Shown here piece by piece: positions 1 through 10,572 of a stretch of DNA of 64,000 nt (positions within the stretch are counted from its first letter, which is position 1; each line of letters opens with the position of its first letter). The stretch spans positions 1,206,249 through 1,270,248 of the forward strand of contig NZ_KB898706.1 in NCBI RefSeq assembly GCF_000377745.1. Direction: 5' to 3'. The translations under genes were made by a program, and so were the position numbers. Under the pieces are notes generated by a model that worked only from the letters and a program-made list of their open reading frames with translations, made no database searches and was not told where the DNA came from. This stretch comes from Gilvimarinus chinensis DSM 19667 (GTDB lineage Bacteria; Pseudomonadota; Gammaproteobacteria; Pseudomonadales; Cellvibrionaceae).

Positions 1-1
1 C

Positions 2-76
2 AAGGCAGGTGATTTAGTCATCGACGGCTCCATGCGCGGTCGGTTAGAGAAACTCGCCAAAGCAATCAATTCGTAG
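2..76 (+). CDS. atpH: ATP synthase F1 delta subunit, C-terminal end only
   Basis: The window opens inside this gene, and only the last 24 codons and the TAG stop are present. The residues [18 protein letters not shown] match the conserved C-terminus of bacterial AtpH, which in E. coli ends in a very similar VIDGSVRGRLERL segment. The delta subunit joins the F1 head to the b-subunit stalk. The gene sits 16 bases before atpA, as expected in the atpIBEFHAGDC operon. The fragment is short, so the call rests on this motif plus position. Confidence 0.9.
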   Translation, partial: KAGDLVIDGSMRGRLEKLAKAINS

Positions 77-92
77 GATTGAGGAACAAAGC

Positions 93-1637
93 ATGCAGCA
101 GCTGAATCCATCCGAGATTAGCGAAATTATTAAACAGCGCATCGAAAGCCTCGATGTGTCATCCGAAGCCCGCAACGAGGGCACGGTCGTATCGGTTTCT
201 GACGGTATTGTTCGTATCCACGGCCTGATGGACGTGATGTACGGGGAAATGATTGAGTTTGAAGGTGGCGTTTATGGTATGGCGCTTAACCTTGAACAAG
301 ATTCCGTAGGTGCCGTAATTCTGGGTGACTACTTCAGCATTGCTGAAGGTCAAACCTGTAAGTGCACCGGCCGTATTCTGGAAGTACCTGTAGGCCCTGA
401 GCTTGAAGGTCGCGTGGTTGATGCCCTGGGTAACCCGATTGACGGTAAAGGCCCTATCGATGCGAAAGAAACCGACGCCATTGAAAAAGTAGCGCCGGGT
501 GTAATTTGGCGTCAGTCGGTAGACGAGCCGGTACAAATTGGTTTGAAAGCCGTTGACTCTATGGTGCCAATTGGTCGCGGACAGCGTGAGCTGATCATTG
601 GTGACCGTCAAATCGGTAAATCTGCCATTGCTGTCGACGCCATCATTAACCAGAAAGATTCTGGTATTAAATGTGTCTACGTCGCCATTGGCCAGAAAGC
701 GTCTTCTATTGCCAGTGTGGTTCGCAAGCTGGAAGAGCACGGCGCAATGGATCACACCGTTGTGGTTGCCGCGACTGCTTCAGACCCTGCTTCCATGCAG
801 TATCTGGCTGCTTTTGCCGGTTGTACCATTGGTGAGTACTACCGCGACCGCGGTCAAGACGCATTGATCATTTACGATGACTTGACCAAACAAGCCTGGG
901 CGTATCGTCAAATCTCTCTGCTTCTGCGTCGCCCACCGGGCCGTGAAGCTTACCCTGGTGACGTATTCTACTTGCACTCTCGTCTGCTGGAGCGCGCCGC
1001 TCGCGTAAACCCAGACTACGTAGAAAAGTTCACCAATGGTGAAGTAAAAGGTAAAACCGGTTCTTTGACCGCGCTGCCGATTATTGAAACCCAGGCTGGT
1101 GACGTATCGGCGTTCGTACCGACCAACGTGATCTCGATTACCGACGGTCAGATCTTCCTTGAAGCTGACATGTTCAACTCGGGCATTCGCCCCGCCATGA
1201 ACGCCGGTATTTCGGTATCTCGTGTGGGTGGCTCGGCGCAGACCAAGATCATCAAAAAGCTGTCCGGTGGTATTCGTACCGCTCTGGCTCAGTACCGCGA
1301 GCTGGCTGCTTTCGCTCAGTTTGCCTCTGACTTGGATGAAGCGACTAAATCTCAGCTTGAGCACGGTGAGCGTGTTACCGAGTTGATGAAGCAAAAGCAG
1401 TACTCTCCTATGAGCATCGCGCAAATGGGTCTGGTTCTGTACTGCGCTAACGAAGGTTACTTGAAAGATATCGAAGTTAAGAAAATTTTGGACTTCGAAG
1501 CTGCGCTGCTGTCTTACGCCGATGCCGAACACGGTGAGTTGATGAAGCAAATCAACGAAACCGGTAATTGGAACGGTGAGTTAGAAGAGCAATTCAAAGC
1601 CTTGGTTGAGAAATTCAAGTCCAGCCAAACCTGGTAA
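93..1637 (+). CDS. atpA: ATP synthase F1 alpha subunit
   Basis: Non-catalytic nucleotide-binding subunit of the F1 hexamer on the cytoplasmic face of the inner membrane. The 514 residues match E. coli AtpA (513) closely along the whole length. The P-loop near residue 170 reads GDRQIGKSA. It keeps the GxxxxGK(S/T) pattern, with Ile where E. coli has Thr. The stretch [20 protein letters not shown] and the motif [20 protein letters not shown] are family hallmarks. The ATG follows a GAGGAAC ribosome site. It lies in the atp operon between atpH and atpG and is followed by an intercistronic hairpin. Confidence 0.98.
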   Translation: MQQLNPSEISEIIKQRIESLDVSSEARNEGTVVSVSDGIVRIHGLMDVMYGEMIEFEGGVYGMALNLEQDSVGAVILGDYFSIAEGQTCKCTGRILEVPVGPELEGRVVDALGNPIDGKGPIDAKETDAIEKVAPGVIWRQSVDEPVQIGLKAVDSMVPIGRGQRELIIGDRQIGKSAIAVDAIINQKDSGIKCVYVAIGQKASSIASVVRKLEEHGAMDHTVVVAATASDPASMQYLAAFAGCTIGEYYRDRGQDALIIYDDLTKQAWAYRQISLLLRRPPGREAYPGDVFYLHSRLLERAARVNPDYVEKFTNGEVKGKTGSLTALPIIETQAGDVSAFVPTNVISITDGQIFLEADMFNSGIRPAMNAGISVSRVGGSAQTKIIKKLSGGIRTALAQYRELAAFAQFASDLDEATKSQLEHGERVTELMKQKQYSPMSIAQMGLVLYCANEGYLKDIEVKKILDFEAALLSYADAEHGELMKQINETGNWNGELEEQFKALVEKFKSSQTW

Positions 1638-1641
1638 TGGT

Positions 1642-1662
1642 GTGGTGCGCTTTGCGCACCAC
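1642..1662 (+). other. Intercistronic hairpin atpA/atpG
   Basis: A perfect 9-bp stem (GTGGTGCGC / GCGCACCAC) with a TTT loop starts a few bases after the atpA stop. No run of T follows, so it does not look like a terminator. An mRNA processing or stability element, or a way of tuning subunit ratios, is more likely (inference). Confidence 0.6.
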
Positions 1663-1688
1663 CTAAAGAAATCTCGAGGGCCGGAGTA

Positions 1689-2552
1689 ATGGCAGGCGCA
1701 AAAGAAATACGCACACAGATTTCGAGCATTAAGAGCACGCAGAAAATTACCAGCGCGATGAACATGGTCGCGGCCAGTAAAATGCGTAAGGCTCAAGAGC
1801 GTATGCAAAGAGGCAAACCTTACGCCTCCCGTATGCGTGAAGTGATCGGGCATCTGGCAAACGCCAACCCTGAGTACAAGCACAGCTTTATGGAGCAGCG
1901 TGAAGTTAAGCGCGTAGGCTTTGTAATTGTGTCTACCGACCGGGGTTTGTGTGGCGGCTTGAACATCAATATGTTCAAGGCTGCTCTGAAAAAAATGAAG
2001 AGCTATTCGGATCAAAACATAGAGATAGATCTGTGTTTGATTGGTGCTAAAGCTCAGGCGTTTTTTAACAAGTTTGGTGGCAAAGTTTTAGCCAGCACCC
2101 GCGACATTGGTGAAGCCCCTTCACTGACCGATTTGATCGGTTCAATCAAAGTGATGCTGGATGCCTATGCCGAGGAAAATATCGACAAGCTGTACTTGGT
2201 GGGTAACGAGTTTGTGAACACTATGACACACGATCCTTATGTGTCGCAGTTGTTACCACTTGAGCCTAAACAAGACGACGCCATTCAGCACCATTGGGAT
2301 TACATCTACGAGCCCGATGCAGAGTCATTGCTGGATGTGTTGTTGAAGCGCTATATCGAAACACAGGTCTATCAGGCCGTGGTCGAAAACGGCGCTTGTG
2401 AACAAGCGGCGCGTATGATTGCGATGAAATCCGCAACCGATAACGCCGGTGAGCTTATTGATGGGCTGCAACTTGTTTACAACAAAGCGCGTCAAGCGGC
2501 TATTACCCAAGAGCTGTCTGAAATTGTGGGCGGTGCTGCGGCAATTTCTTAA
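1689..2552 (+). CDS. atpG: ATP synthase F1 gamma subunit
   Basis: Central rotor shaft of F1, whose N- and C-terminal helices form a coiled coil inside the alpha3beta3 head. The 287 residues equal the usual length. The N-terminus [20 protein letters not shown] and the following [16 protein letters not shown] are diagnostic, as are [11 protein letters not shown] and the C-terminal [18 protein letters not shown]. The ATG is preceded by a GGAG ribosome site. It lies in the atp operon, 51 bases after atpA and 70 before atpD, with a small palindrome in each gap. Confidence 0.98.
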   Translation: MAGAKEIRTQISSIKSTQKITSAMNMVAASKMRKAQERMQRGKPYASRMREVIGHLANANPEYKHSFMEQREVKRVGFVIVSTDRGLCGGLNINMFKAALKKMKSYSDQNIEIDLCLIGAKAQAFFNKFGGKVLASTRDIGEAPSLTDLIGSIKVMLDAYAEENIDKLYLVGNEFVNTMTHDPYVSQLLPLEPKQDDAIQHHWDYIYEPDAESLLDVLLKRYIETQVYQAVVENGACEQAARMIAMKSATDNAGELIDGLQLVYNKARQAAITQELSEIVGGAAAIS

Positions 2553-2587
2553 TTGCCCTGCCGCGAGTAAAGAATTTAGCTTAAACC

Positions 2588-4002
<1,415 letters not shown>

Positions 4003-4007
4003 TTGAG

Positions 4008-4022
4008 CGCGGCTTAGCCGCG
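4008..4022 (+). other. Intercistronic hairpin atpD/atpC
   Basis: A 6-bp GC-only stem (CGCGGC / GCCGCG) with a TTA loop lies 5 bases after the atpD stop. No T-run follows. Third intercistronic palindrome in this atp segment. Confidence 0.5.
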
Positions 4023-4051
4023 TTCATCCCACAAGCTTAAGAGGCGGGATT

Positions 4052-4477
4052 ATGGCCATGACACTCCACTGCGATATCGTCAGTGCAGAAACCGAAATCT
4101 TTTCTGGTCTGGTAGAAATGCTGGTTGCCACTGGTTCTCAGGGTGACTTGGGCGTTAACTACGGCCACGCCCCATTGCTAACCGCACTGGAGCCAGGCCC
4201 TGTGCGTATCAAAAAGCAAGGTGGCGAAGAAGAGGTTTACTACGTTTCTGGCGGTTTCCTTGAGGTTCAGCCCAACCATGTCACCATTTTGGCAGACACT
4301 GCACTACGTGCAGGTGATATGGACGAAGCGGCGGCCGAAGAAGCCAAGAAAGAAGCGGCGAGCAAACTGCTGAGCCAGGCCGGGAATATCGATTATTCCA
4401 AGGCGGCGATCCAGTTGGCAGAAGCCTCTGCGCAGCTGCGTGCACTGCAAGCTGTAAGACGTAAAACGCGCTCGTAA
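4052..4477 (+). CDS. atpC: ATP synthase F1 epsilon subunit
   Basis: Rotor subunit and regulator of ATPase activity. It has an N-terminal beta-sandwich (about residues 1-85, with [19 protein letters not shown]) and a C-terminal helical hairpin (about 90-140). Its length of 141 is typical (E. coli 139). The ATG at 4052 follows AAGAGGCGGG. A second in-frame ATG at 4058 could also serve. Last gene of the atp operon, closed by a strong terminator directly downstream. Confidence 0.97.
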   Translation: MAMTLHCDIVSAETEIFSGLVEMLVATGSQGDLGVNYGHAPLLTALEPGPVRIKKQGGEEEVYYVSGGFLEVQPNHVTILADTALRAGDMDEAAAEEAKKEAASKLLSQAGNIDYSKAAIQLAEASAQLRALQAVRRKTRS

Positions 4478-4496
4478 CCGTGTCGCGTAATCGTTT

Positions 4497-4525
4497 AAAA
4501 GGGTGGCCTAGGCCACCCTTTTTTA
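4497..4525 (+). terminator. Rho-independent terminator of the atp operon
   Basis: A perfect palindromic stem GGGTGGCC-TA-GGCCACCC, flanked by AAAA on the left and a TTTTTT run on the right, 20 bases after atpC. The A/T flanks make it potentially bidirectional. Confidence 0.9.
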
Positions 4526-4610
4526 TTGCGTAAAAGAAAAGCACAGTCAGCGAATCATTGAGTTGCTATTATGCGCTATCGTGACTGCTAACAAATACCA
4601 AGAGCGAGTT

Positions 4611-5975
4611 ATGTTGGAAATAGTGATACTGGCAGCGGGCAAAGGCACCCGCATGCGTTCGAGTAAACCCAAAGTAATGCAAACCATAGCTGGTAAGCCT
4701 TTGCTGCGTCATGTTGTGGATACCGCAAGCCCCCTACTTCCGGCAGGTACTAAACCGACTGTCGTTGTTGGTTTTGGCAAAGAGCATGTGATGGCGGGCT
4801 TTGACACAGATGAAATAGTGGCGGTAGAGCAAACTGAACAGCTAGGGACAGGCCACGCCGTGGCGCAAGCGCTAGATAAATTACAGGACGATGCTGTCGC
4901 ACTGATTCTTTACGGTGATGTTCCGCTGATCCGCCAGCAAACATTACAGGCATTGGTAGCTAAAACCGGTGCTAATACACTCGCCGTGCTCACTGTGAAC
5001 TTGCCCAATCCCAAAGGCTACGGCCGTATGTTACGGAATGACAGTGGAGATATCATCGCCATTGTGGAAGAAAAAGACGCTGATGAGCAGCAGCGAAACA
5101 TTAACGAAATCAACACTGGCATCATGGCCGTGCCGGTACGATTGCTAAAAAAATGGCTACCGGAGTTGTCCTGCGATAACGCTCAGGGTGAATACTATTT
5201 AACAGACATAATCGCTAAAGCCAGTGGTGCAGGCGTGTCGATTAATAGTGCTCAACCTGAGTTTGCCTGGGAGGTAGAAGGTATTAACGATCGCCGTCAA
5301 CAGGCTGCGTTAGAGCGGGCGTATCAAAGACATCAAGCCGAACAGTTTTTGGCAGATGGTTTGATGTTAGTGGACCCTGCCCGTTTTGATTGTCGTGGCG
5401 AATTATCTTTCGAGCAAGATGTAGAAATTGATATCAACGTGCTGATTGAAGGCCAGGTACATCTGGGAGAAGGCGTGCGGATCGGCCCCAACTGTATTAT
5501 TCGCAACTCTTCTCTTGCGGCTGGAACCTGTGTTGAAGCCAATAGCATTATTGACGGCGCTCAAGTGAGTGAGAATTGTACGGTGGGTCCTTACGCTCGG
5601 CTTCGTCCAGGCAGTGTACTGCAAAAAAGCGCGAAGATAGGAAACTTCGTCGAGGTGAAAAAGTCAGTAATTGGCATGGGTAGCAAAGTGAACCACTTAA
5701 GCTACATCGGTGACTGTACTATGGGCAGCGGCGTTAATGTGGGAGCCGGTACCATCACCTGCAATTACGACGGTGTGAATAAATTCCAAACCGAGATTGG
5801 TGATAATTCATTTATCGGTTCAAACTCTGCATTGGTTGCTCCGGTGACACTTGCCTCAGGTACAACGGTTGGTGCAGGCAGCACTATAACCCGAACGACC
5901 GCCAGCGACGATCTGGCAATTGCGCGGGCCAAGCAGCGTAATATTACTGGCTGGCAGCGCCCGACGAAAAAGTAG
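4611..5975 (+). CDS. glmU: Bifunctional GlcNAc-1-P uridyltransferase / GlcN-1-P acetyltransferase
   Basis: Makes UDP-GlcNAc in two steps: acetylation of glucosamine-1-P (C-terminal domain) and UTP transfer (N-terminal domain). The N-terminal pyrophosphorylase signature LAAGKGTRM is at residues 7-15, followed by KPKVMQ. The C-terminal half is a left-handed beta-helix of hexapeptide repeats with GPYARLRPG, GNFVEVKKS, NHLSYIGD and GAGTITCNYDG. An upstream in-frame TTG at 4563 exists. The ATG at 4611 was chosen because it follows AGAGCGAG and gives the family N-terminus (454 residues; E. coli 456). It comes directly after the atp operon, as in many gammaproteobacteria. Confidence 0.96.
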   Translation: MLEIVILAAGKGTRMRSSKPKVMQTIAGKPLLRHVVDTASPLLPAGTKPTVVVGFGKEHVMAGFDTDEIVAVEQTEQLGTGHAVAQALDKLQDDAVALILYGDVPLIRQQTLQALVAKTGANTLAVLTVNLPNPKGYGRMLRNDSGDIIAIVEEKDADEQQRNINEINTGIMAVPVRLLKKWLPELSCDNAQGEYYLTDIIAKASGAGVSINSAQPEFAWEVEGINDRRQQAALERAYQRHQAEQFLADGLMLVDPARFDCRGELSFEQDVEIDINVLIEGQVHLGEGVRIGPNCIIRNSSLAAGTCVEANSIIDGAQVSENCTVGPYARLRPGSVLQKSAKIGNFVEVKKSVIGMGSKVNHLSYIGDCTMGSGVNVGAGTITCNYDGVNKFQTEIGDNSFIGSNSALVAPVTLASGTTVGAGSTITRTTASDDLAIARAKQRNITGWQRPTKK

Positions 5976-5985
5976 GCGATACATT

Positions 5986-6819
5986 TTGCAATGGCTTGAA
6001 GTACTGATACTGGCGTTAATTCAAGGGTTGACCGAATTTTTGCCGGTTTCCAGCAGCGCACATTTGTTACTGGTACCGATATTTACCGAGTGGCCGGATC
6101 AGGGGTTAGCGTTTGATATCGCTGTACACTTTGGCAGTTTACTTGCCGTCATAGCTTACTTTCGTAAAGATATAGCGGGCTTAACCCTCGCCTGGTGTGC
6201 AAGTACTTTTCAAGGTAAAAAGAGCGGCGAGGCGCGTCTGGCCTGGGCGGTACTATGGGCTACTGTACCGGTAGGTTTAGCGGGGCTGTTGGCAAAAAGT
6301 TATATTGAGCACCAGATGCGCTCCGGTGTGTATATGGGGTATAGCCTGATTATTTTTGGCTTGCTCTTGGGGTGGGCGGATTGGCGCTATTCCAAACGGC
6401 TGAAACAATGTTCAGAGAGTGAAAGGTCGCTGTGCGGCAGTGAATACGATTTGAGTGTAAAGCAAATTATTGGTATTGCTTTGGCTCAAGTTCTGGCGCT
6501 TATTCCCGGAACCTCACGCTCCGGCATTACGATTACCGCGGGCTTGTTACTGGGATTAACAAGAGAAGCCAGCGCCCGTTTTTCGTTTTTGCTCAGTATC
6601 CCCGTCATTGCCCTAGCCGCTTTACTGCAAAGTGTAGAGCTCATCGGAGAGCCACAAGGTATTGCCGTCGATAAACTATTGGTTGCCACCATGTTGTCGG
6701 CCATCAGTGCCTATGCGTGTATTCACTGGTTTTTACTGTTGATCAAAAAGTTGGGCATGCAGCCTTTCGTGATTTACCGACTATTACTCGGTGCGTATTT
6801 AATCTATTTATTCAGCTAA
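5986..6819 (+). CDS. uppP: Undecaprenyl-diphosphatase
   Basis: Integral membrane phosphatase that recycles undecaprenyl pyrophosphate for peptidoglycan and other surface polymers (also called BacA, linked to bacitracin resistance). Two signature segments are visible: GLTEFLPVSSSAHLL near the N-terminus and PGTSRSGITITAGLLLGLTR in the second half. About seven to eight hydrophobic segments are present. The best start is TTG at 5986 (M-Q-W-L-E-V), which gives 277 residues (E. coli 273) and has AGTAGGCGA upstream. Starts further upstream would overlap glmU. Only 10 bases follow glmU, so co-transcription is likely. Confidence 0.93.
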   Translation: MQWLEVLILALIQGLTEFLPVSSSAHLLLVPIFTEWPDQGLAFDIAVHFGSLLAVIAYFRKDIAGLTLAWCASTFQGKKSGEARLAWAVLWATVPVGLAGLLAKSYIEHQMRSGVYMGYSLIIFGLLLGWADWRYSKRLKQCSESERSLCGSEYDLSVKQIIGIALAQVLALIPGTSRSGITITAGLLLGLTREASARFSFLLSIPVIALAALLQSVELIGEPQGIAVDKLLVATMLSAISAYACIHWFLLLIKKLGMQPFVIYRLLLGAYLIYLFS

Positions 6820-6837
6820 CGAAAAAAGGACGCTCGT

Positions 6838-9666
6838 ATGTCTGTTTTTAATAATCTCCAGAGTGCAGCGATTTATAAGACAGTGCTACTGTCTTTTATT
6901 TCAATTATAGCCGCATGCACTCCTACTGATGTGCAGCCCCCTAACAACAACGCACCGCTATCTGGCGACAATGTTATTCGTAAAAGCCCGAACGATACGC
7001 GTGAATATCGGGTTTTGTCGTTGCCCAATGCCTTGCAAGTCGTGTTGGTCTCTGACTCAACCATTGAAGTGTCAGGCGCGTCGCTAAGTGTTGGCGTAGG
7101 CAGCTATCAAAACCCGGAAGAGATACCCGGCCTCGCCCACTACCTGGAACATATGCTCTTTCTAGGTACCGAAAAGTACCCCGAGCCCAACAGTTTTCAA
7201 ACATTTGTGCAGCAGAACGCCGGCTTTAGTAATGCGTACACAGCCAGCACTCACACCAACTATTTTTTCCAAATCGGCGAAGGCGCTTTTGATGAAGCGC
7301 TGGATCGTTACAGTGACTACTTTAAGGCGCCGACCTTTGATCGGCAATACAGTGATAAAGAGCGCCACGCTGTCAACAGTGAATGGTCTATGGGGCGTGA
7401 GCAGGACGGGCGAATTATTAACCGCTTGCGCGGTATTACGGCAGACCCTAAGCACCCAGCGTACCGCATGAGTGTTGGAAACCTGGAGACGCTGGTGGAT
7501 CAGCCGGATATGCCGCTGTACGAAACCATGCTGAATTTCTACCAGCGCTACTATTCCGCGAACAACATGAAATTGGTGTTATTTGGTAAGCAGCCTCTGG
7601 ACGAGCTGCAAGCACTTGCGGAAAAACATTTTTCGACTATTGAAAACAATAACATTGAAGCCCCCCAAGTTAAGCAGAAGGGATTGACGAAAAGTGTGTT
7701 AGGTCAGCATATTTTTTATCAACCGCAAAAACCCACTCGTCAGCTGGTGATAGAGTTTTCTCTTAACGATAATACCGATCAATGGCCGTTTAAACCTAAC
7801 CGCTACCTCGCAAATTTAATCAGTTCTGAGGAGCCTGGTACGGCAGCGGAAATTTTGCGCAAGAAAGGTTGGGTTGATGATTTTACCGCGAGTATTAGCC
7901 CCGATTATTACGGCTCCGACGGTATGTTTATGGTCAATGTCGGGCTTACCGAGTCGGGGTTGTCTCATCAGGATGACATTATTGCCACAGTCTTTGCGTA
8001 CCTAAATGAAATCAGTCGCAATGGTGTCGATGAAAGTTACTTTCGCGAATACAAAGCGATGGTAGAAAAACAGTTTGCGGATTTGCAGATGCCAAACCCG
8101 CTGAACCAAGCCATTGGTTTTTCGAGCTCGATGTTTGAGACACCTGTCGAGCATCTGATTGATTTGCATTATGTTTACGAAAAGTTTGATCCCGAGGCCA
8201 TTAATCAGGTTTTACAACAGTTAAGGCCTCAGAATGCTCGTATCTGGCATATTCATCCACAGGCAGAGGTTGATACGGATATTCCTTTTTATGCCGGGCA
8301 ATACAAAACGAAAAAATTCACTAAAGAAGAACTCGATAAATGGCAGAAAAAGGCATCTGCTATGAAGTTGGAGCTTCCTGAAGAAAATGATCTTTTCAGC
8401 TCAGTGAACGCCACCGTCGTCGAACCCACAATCGAAAAACCTGTGCTCGTTACCGAGGACAAGGGTATTGAGGCGTGGCTTGCTCACAGTATGCACCATC
8501 AGTCCGAGCACGGTTACTTGCAGGTTATGTTCAATACCGATCTGCCTCAATTGAGCGCGGAAAATCGTGTCATGAGTGATTTGATTAATCGAATATTCTC
8601 ACTGCAAACCACCGCTTTGCGCGATAAAGCGGGCCGCGCCGGTATTGGCATCGGTATAGAACGGCCTCGAGACAATCACGCCCTGACGTTGTCTGGGTAC
8701 AGTGAAAAACACCCGTTATTGTATGAACGTTTACTCAAGCGCTGGGTGGAAATGGAGGTTGAGCCACAAGATTTTACCATCGCGATGGAAGGTTATCGTG
8801 ATTGGCTGGATGGACGGGCTAAAGCAGACCCTAATCGCCAGCTATTTACTGAGCTGGATCGACTTATGTCCACGCCCAGTTGGACAGATGCCGAGCTGCG
8901 CGAGGCCAGTGAAGCGATCACTCTGGATAAAATAAACCAGTACCAAAAAGAACTGTTAAGTAAAAACCGCATTCGACTCTTTGCTTTTGGTAATTATAAC
9001 GAGGCAATGGTTAATGAGTTTGTTGCTATTACCGAATCGCAACTACCTGATGCATGGCAAAAACGCGATCGATACCTCGGCCGTTATCACACGCCCGAAG
9101 TTGGGCAAGAGCAAAACCTCTCAAGCACCACACTGCACTCGGATAATGCGTTGCTGCGGGCCTACTACTCACCGGTGGATGAGTTGAATACAGGGGCGCA
9201 ACTGCTTCTGTTAAATTCCGTATTTCATCAGGCTTTTTACAATAAACTGCGTACCGAAGATCAAGTGGGGTATATCGTAGGTTCCAGCATTGACCGCATT
9301 GGAGACTATTGGGGGTTTATTCTCTACGCGCAAACCACCAACACGGAGCTTGCAGATTTAACACAGCGTTTCACCGAGTTTGTAAACGCCTACCCCGAGC
9401 AGTTGGCCGCTATCGAGCCATCGGTGTTTGAGACACTGCGCGACAGTGTGATTGCGCAGATCAATCAACCCCCGGGCAACTTCTTTGACGATTACCCGCG
9501 TTTTCTCAACGATTTCTATCGTGGGAACAATCAGTTTGATAGTCGCGAAAAGCTCACCGCGGCGATTGCGGCAACGGATAAATCTCAGGTGCAAGCTTTG
9601 TATCAGTCGCTTATTTTGAGTGCTGAAGCTGAGACAGTCACAATCTCTCTCAGTGGAAAAGAGTAA
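6838..9666 (+). CDS. Pitrilysin/insulinase-family (M16) zinc peptidase, predicted lipoprotein
   Basis: Large M16 metallopeptidase of 942 residues, similar in length to E. coli protease III (962). The inverted zinc motif HYLEH lies near residue 100 in GLAHYLEHMLFLGTEKYP, followed by NAGFSNAYTASTHTNYFF. A distal Glu ligand is expected in the following helix (SDKERHAVNSEW). The N-terminus is a hydrophobic signal ending in a lipobox-like IAAC at about Cys27, so the enzyme is probably anchored in the periplasm instead of being soluble like PtrA. It starts 18 bases after uppP with an AAAAAGGACG ribosome site. The substrate is unknown. Confidence 0.9.
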   Translation: MSVFNNLQSAAIYKTVLLSFISIIAACTPTDVQPPNNNAPLSGDNVIRKSPNDTREYRVLSLPNALQVVLVSDSTIEVSGASLSVGVGSYQNPEEIPGLAHYLEHMLFLGTEKYPEPNSFQTFVQQNAGFSNAYTASTHTNYFFQIGEGAFDEALDRYSDYFKAPTFDRQYSDKERHAVNSEWSMGREQDGRIINRLRGITADPKHPAYRMSVGNLETLVDQPDMPLYETMLNFYQRYYSANNMKLVLFGKQPLDELQALAEKHFSTIENNNIEAPQVKQKGLTKSVLGQHIFYQPQKPTRQLVIEFSLNDNTDQWPFKPNRYLANLISSEEPGTAAEILRKKGWVDDFTASISPDYYGSDGMFMVNVGLTESGLSHQDDIIATVFAYLNEISRNGVDESYFREYKAMVEKQFADLQMPNPLNQAIGFSSSMFETPVEHLIDLHYVYEKFDPEAINQVLQQLRPQNARIWHIHPQAEVDTDIPFYAGQYKTKKFTKEELDKWQKKASAMKLELPEENDLFSSVNATVVEPTIEKPVLVTEDKGIEAWLAHSMHHQSEHGYLQVMFNTDLPQLSAENRVMSDLINRIFSLQTTALRDKAGRAGIGIGIERPRDNHALTLSGYSEKHPLLYERLLKRWVEMEVEPQDFTIAMEGYRDWLDGRAKADPNRQLFTELDRLMSTPSWTDAELREASEAITLDKINQYQKELLSKNRIRLFAFGNYNEAMVNEFVAITESQLPDAWQKRDRYLGRYHTPEVGQEQNLSSTTLHSDNALLRAYYSPVDELNTGAQLLLLNSVFHQAFYNKLRTEDQVGYIVGSSIDRIGDYWGFILYAQTTNTELADLTQRFTEFVNAYPEQLAAIEPSVFETLRDSVIAQINQPPGNFFDDYPRFLNDFYRGNNQFDSREKLTAAIAATDKSQVQALYQSLILSAEAETVTISLSGKE

Positions 9667-9672
9667 CCCGTA

Positions 9673-9692
9673 GGGGCCACAGGCCCCTTCTT
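9673..9692 (+). terminator. Probable terminator after the M16 peptidase gene
   Basis: GGGGCC-ACA-GGCCCC, a 6-bp all-GC stem 7 bases after the stop codon, followed by TTCTTCC. The T-tract is weak, so termination may be partial. Confidence 0.5.
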
Positions 9693-9697
9693 CCAGC

Positions 9698-9726
9698 TTG
9701 GTTGTTTTCTTTCGTTTTGCTACAAT
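9698..9726 (+). promoter_or_regulatory. Predicted sigma-70 promoter of deoR-glmS
   Basis: TTGGTT at 9698-9703 and TACAAT at 9721-9726 are separated by 17 bases and lie 34 bases before the regulator's ATG. The spacer contains the motif CTTTCGTTTTG, so repressor binding there would block polymerase directly. Confidence 0.5.
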
Positions 9727-9772
9727 TTGTTTCGCTTCGAAACTTAAAGTCGTTCCTATATGGCGAAACGAA
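9709..9772. promoter_or_regulatory. Cluster of candidate DeoR-type operators
   Basis: Three related motifs occur: CTTTCGTTTTG at 9709-9719, GTTTCGCTTCGAAAC (6-bp arms GTTTCG/CGAAAC) at 9729-9743, and AAACGAAA at 9765-9772, the reverse complement of TTTCGTTT. TTTCGTTT-type repeats are the known recognition pattern of several DeoR-family sugar regulators such as AgaR. They overlap the predicted promoter and the start of the DeoR gene, which suggests autoregulation. Confidence 0.5.
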
Positions 9773-10527
9773 ATACACAGTGGCGCCGACGCCAAATTCT
9801 CGATCGTTTGGACGAGTCGGGCGAAGTGGTTGTTGAGGCCCTGGCACAAGAGTTTCAAACCTCTGAAGTCACTATTCGCAAAGATCTAACCGCCCTGGAA
9901 AGCAACGGCCTGTTACTGCGCCGCCATGGCGGTGCCGTTCCCCTACCCCAAGATTTACTGCGCGATAGCGCGGTTTTATCGCCGGTTAAGCAGCAAATTG
10001 CGCGTTTGGCCGCACAACAAATTCGCGACCACCACCGAATTATTATTGATAGTGGTAACACCACGGCCGCATTGTTACCGGAGCTTGGAAGCTTGCATGG
10101 TTTGGTGGTGATGACCAACTCATTAGGTATCGCTCAAACCCTGCTTGAGCTGGAAAACGAACCCACTTTACTCATGCCTGGAGGAACCTGGGATGCCCGC
10201 TCTGAAGCGTTTCAGGGGCAATTGGCCGAACAGATGCTGCGCTCGTATGATTTTGATCAGCTGTTTATCGGTGCCGATGGTCTTGATGTTGAGCGAGGTA
10301 CGACGACATTTAATGAGCTTTACGGGTTAAGCCGGGTAATGGCCGAAGTAGCACGTGAAGTTATTGTTATGGCGGAATCAGAAAAGCTCGGTCGGAAAAT
10401 GCATAACCTTGAGCTTCCCTGGTCGACGGTGGATCGGTTAATTACCGATGAAGGTATAAGCCCCGAGCAACAACACAGAATTGAACAATACGGTGTACAG
10501 GTTCTCTGTGCGCCAAAACTGATTTAA
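9760..10527 (+). CDS. DeoR-family transcriptional regulator, likely controls glmS
   Basis: 255-residue DeoR/GlpR-type regulator. The N-terminal winged helix-turn-helix spans about residues 5-60 and includes TSEVTIRKDLTALESNGLL and RRHGGA, the usual family signature. The C-terminal sugar-phosphate sensor domain (about 75-235) includes IIIDSGNTTAALLPEL and FIGADGLD. It lies immediately upstream of glmS, 45 bases apart and on the same strand. Orthologues in this position are known in other gammaproteobacteria and have been called GlmR. A role in sensing an amino-sugar phosphate is inferred from context. Confidence 0.88.
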   Translation: MAKRNTQWRRRQILDRLDESGEVVVEALAQEFQTSEVTIRKDLTALESNGLLLRRHGGAVPLPQDLLRDSAVLSPVKQQIARLAAQQIRDHHRIIIDSGNTTAALLPELGSLHGLVVMTNSLGIAQTLLELENEPTLLMPGGTWDARSEAFQGQLAEQMLRSYDFDQLFIGADGLDVERGTTTFNELYGLSRVMAEVAREVIVMAESEKLGRKMHNLELPWSTVDRLITDEGISPEQQHRIEQYGVQVLCAPKLI

Positions 10528-10529
10528 CA

Positions 10530-10554
10530 GGAAAGCGATCATTCTCGGCTTTCC
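10530..10554 (+). other. Intercistronic hairpin before glmS
   Basis: GGAAAGC and GCTTTCC form a 7-bp stem with an 11-base loop between the deoR stop and the glmS start. There is no T-tract. It could influence processing or translation of glmS, but no known glmS ribozyme or sRNA target pattern was recognised. Confidence 0.35.
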
Positions 10555-10572
10555 AAAACTAAGGACAATATT

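Noticed and set aside
159-1550. Long minus-strand reading frames opposite atpA (and similar ones opposite atpD, glmS and ilvD)
   Set aside because: They mirror highly conserved genes with strong codon bias; their translations are low-complexity or unlike any family and lack ribosome sites.
4544-4572. Promoter for glmU with TATTAT at 4567
   Set aside because: The -10-like hexamer is good, but no acceptable -35 lies at the right distance.
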